From the NCBI RefSeq assembly GCF_000565075.1, contig NZ_JDFG01000039.1, positions 62,001 through 126,000 on the forward strand: a DNA stretch of 64,000 nt. Direction: 5' to 3'. The notes under the pieces are model-generated. The model was not told where the DNA came from. It searched no databases and worked only from the letters and a program-made list of their open reading frames with translations. Position 1 is the first letter of the stretch, and each line of letters opens with the position of its first letter. The position numbers and the translations under genes are program-made. Of the stretch, positions 62,255 through 64,000 are shown piece after piece. Source of the DNA: Atopobium sp. BS2 (GTDB lineage: Bacteria > Actinomycetota > Coriobacteriia > Coriobacteriales > Atopobiaceae).

Positions 62255-63334
62255 ATGGCTACAGAGAAAAAAGGCGTTCGCCTTGAGCACATTTCCAAAA
62301 TTTATCAGGATCAGAAGACTGGAAAAGACTTCTACGCAGTTCAAGACGCTAACATCACTATTGCTCCTGGCGAGTTTGTAACGCTGCTTGGCCCTTCTGG
62401 CTGCGGAAAGACCACTATTCTGCGCATGATTGCTGGTTTTGAGAGCCCTGATGAGGGAAAGATCTTTCTTGGCGATGAGCAGATTGATGAGCTCACTCCA
62501 AACAAGCGCGACACGGCAATGGTATTCCAGAGCTATGCATTGCTTCCTCACTACAACATCTTCGATAACGTTGCCTATGGCCTCAAGCTGCGCAAGATGG
62601 ACAAGAACGTAATTCGCGAGAAGGTCCTTCATATCCTTAGTCTTGTTGGACTTGAGGGCATGGAAGAGCGCATGACCAACCAGCTTTCTGGCGGTCAGCA
62701 GCAACGTGTTGCTTTAGCTCGTGCTCTGGTTATTGAGCCAAGCGTGCTCCTCTTCGACGAGCCTCTTTCAAACCTCGATGCTAAGCTGCGTGTTGACATG
62801 CGTAATGAGATCCGTCGTATTCAGCAGGAGGCCGGCATTACCGCCATCTACGTCACACATGACCAGTCAGAGGCAATGGCACTTTCAGACAACATCATCA
62901 TTATGAAAAAGGGTGTTGTGGACCAGGTTGGCGATCCTCAGACGGTTTACTATCACCCAGCAGACGAGTTTGTTGCAGACTTTATTGGTGAGTCAAACTT
63001 CCTGCATGCAACCATTGCAGACAAGCTTGATTCTGAGACTGCACTTTGCCGCTTTGAGGGCCATGAGTTTGAGGCCAGCGGATGTTCTCACCTGGACAAG
63101 GGAAAAGAGTGCTGCATTGTTCTTCGTCCAGAGTCCGCACGCCTTGCTGACGAGGGAACACTTGCCTGTGAGGTAGTTCTATCTCGATTCATGGGTCACT
63201 ACCAGAACTATCACGTTATGGTAGGAGACACTCTCATCAAGATTACGGACTTCAATCCTCGTACCCACAAGATTTACAACGTTGGTGACCACGCCTTTGT
63301 TGACTTCACCAAAGATGAGGTCCACGTTCTGTAA
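62255..63334 (+). CDS. ABC transporter ATP-binding protein (FbpC-like)
   Basis: A 359-residue importer ATPase with Walker A LLGPSGCGKTTILR, Q-loop VFQSYALLPHYNIF, signature LSGGQQQRVALARAL, Walker B VLLFDEPLSNLDAKLR and H-loop VTHDQSEAMAL. A C-terminal TOBE/regulatory domain of about 110 residues follows (FIGESNFLHATI, then CCIVLRPESARLAD). GGAGGAG precedes the ATG. It closes the binding protein-permease-ATPase operon. Confidence 0.95.
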   Translation: MATEKKGVRLEHISKIYQDQKTGKDFYAVQDANITIAPGEFVTLLGPSGCGKTTILRMIAGFESPDEGKIFLGDEQIDELTPNKRDTAMVFQSYALLPHYNIFDNVAYGLKLRKMDKNVIREKVLHILSLVGLEGMEERMTNQLSGGQQQRVALARALVIEPSVLLFDEPLSNLDAKLRVDMRNEIRRIQQEAGITAIYVTHDQSEAMALSDNIIIMKKGVVDQVGDPQTVYYHPADEFVADFIGESNFLHATIADKLDSETALCRFEGHEFEASGCSHLDKGKECCIVLRPESARLADEGTLACEVVLSRFMGHYQNYHVMVGDTLIKITDFNPRTHKIYNVGDHAFVDFTKDEVHVL

Positions 63335-63360
63335 GCGCTTTGGTTAAAGCAGTAACGTAT

Positions 63361-63388
63361 GGCGAGAAGATCAGTTGGTCTTCTCGCC
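63361..63388. terminator. Terminator between convergent genes
   Basis: A 10-bp perfect stem (GGCGAGAAGA / TCTTCTCGCC) lies between the ATPase gene and the LacI-type gene. The plus-strand tail ATTTTGTT is moderately T-rich. Confidence 0.7.
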
Positions 63389-63394
63389 ATTTTG

Positions 63395-64000
63395 TTAGAT
63401 GGTTGATTTGAGCCAGTTTAGTTTGCAGGTGAGCAGCTTGTGATCGGGCTCAAGAGAGGGGTCCTTGATTCTTTTAAGGAGCATCTTGCAAGCGGCGTAG
63501 CCCTCTTCATAGACAGGCTCGACAATGGTTGAGATGCTTTTAACGGGCAGGTCAGTCCAATCGGTGTTATTGAATCCCAACAGGCCAACTTGCTTTGGAA
63601 TTACTGTCTCGTAGGATTGCAAGGCATTATAGACACTTTTAAGAGCCCATTGATTTGGCACAAATACCAGTGTTTTCTTTGACGGAAGAATGTGATTATT
63701 GAGCCATTGCGTGATGTCAGAGATAGACAGCGTGCTTTGCTCCATGGTGAGACGCTCATGAGGTTTATTTAAGGCTTCTAAAGCATCAGTGAAGCCAGAT
63801 TCTCGTTCAATTCTGGTACGACCTTTTGGCTCTCCACCAATGATTAAAAAGTTTTCGTATCCGCATTCAACACAATGCGTCGCTGCTGAATAAACGCCGT
63901 CGTAGAGGTTACTTTTTATCCAGGAAGTATTAAGGGCAAGAAGGTCGCAGTCAAAGTAGACAACGGGTTTACCAACTTTAGCAATTCGTCTATCTACCGC
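63395..64000 (-). CDS. LacI-family transcriptional regulator, N-terminus beyond window
   Basis: The frame is open to the right edge and gives the last 201 residues of a LacI/GalR-type regulator. Visible are the periplasmic-binding-protein-like core (GKPVVYFDCDLL, YENFLIIGGEPKGRTRIERESGF) and the C-terminal lobe (VFVPNQWALKSVYNALQSYE, VGLLGFNNTDWTDLPVKSISTI, ACKMLLKRIKDP). The DNA-binding head lies outside. The effector, probably a sugar, is unknown, and any link to the adjacent ABC operon is unproven. Confidence 0.88.
   Translation of the reverse strand, partial: AVDRRIAKVGKPVVYFDCDLLALNTSWIKSNLYDGVYSAATHCVECGYENFLIIGGEPKGRTRIERESGFTDALEALNKPHERLTMEQSTLSISDITQWLNNHILPSKKTLVFVPNQWALKSVYNALQSYETVIPKQVGLLGFNNTDWTDLPVKSISTIVEPVYEEGYAACKMLLKRIKDPSLEPDHKLLTCKLNWLKSTI

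Overview
The window is 64 kb of a low-to-mid G+C actinobacterial chromosome and spans the replication origin. Three things point to class Coriobacteriia, most likely an Atopobium/Lancefieldella-type member of the Atopobiaceae: an actinobacterial kinase/FHA/phosphatase/RodA-PBP/PASTA-kinase cluster, a tandem WYL (PafB/PafC-like) pair, and an anaerobic pyruvate:ferredoxin oxidoreductase. This assignment is inferred from gene content and base composition only. No rRNA genes or CRISPR arrays were seen.

Layout. 1-9.3 kb: metabolic and translation genes (partial nifJ, purH, a GNAT acetyltransferase, a GluQ-like synthetase, serS), tRNA-Ser and tRNA-Arg, and a small gene under a perfect LexA-like palindrome. 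9.3-10.8 kb: an A+T-rich IS3-family (IS150-like) element with a frameshifted orfB. 10.85-20.6 kb: tRNA-Leu, then a signalling and cell-wall cluster: a polytopic non-RD Ser/Thr kinase, FhaA, FhaB, a PP2C phosphatase, a single-polypeptide SEDS-transpeptidase fusion and a four-PASTA PknB. 20.6-21.2 kb: a gene-free region with a MITE-like element next to tRNA-Arg. 21.4-29.6 kb: purC, a two-component system, a Tat lipoprotein, purB, tRNA-Lys, an M29 aminopeptidase and tRNA-Gly. 29.6-30.0 kb: a G+C-rich region with many strong complementary arms that I cannot match to a known RNA or protein. 30-42 kb: a Fur/PerR regulator, a thioester/VaFE surface adhesin, a degenerate M28 membrane protein, the WYL pair, DinG-type exonuclease-helicase, ddl and rlmN.

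42.3-58 kb is the origin. Reading left from oriC are rpmH, rnpA, yidD, yidC, jag, rsmG, two perfect parS sites, parA, parB and a small membrane protein coupled to parB. Reading right are a GHKL-ATPase/winged-helix protein, dnaA, dnaN, recF, a DUF721 gene, gyrB and gyrA. The candidate oriC lies between rpmH and the GHKL gene. I found no canonical TTATCCACA DnaA boxes there; it carries TTTTCAACA-like 9-mers, including a 20-bp direct repeat. DnaA itself has substitutions at residues that contact the box in E. coli.

58-64 kb: a bifunctional-nuclease family gene, tRNA-Ile and tRNA-Ala, an iron-type ABC importer (Tat lipoprotein binding protein, fused two-domain permease, ATPase) and the C-terminal part of a LacI-family regulator.

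The most unusual points are the GHKL-winged-helix gene inside the origin together with the atypical DnaA/DnaA-box pair, the SEDS-PBP fusion, the unidentified structured region at about 29.8 kb, the LexA-like regulon marks and the pseudo-M28 membrane protein.
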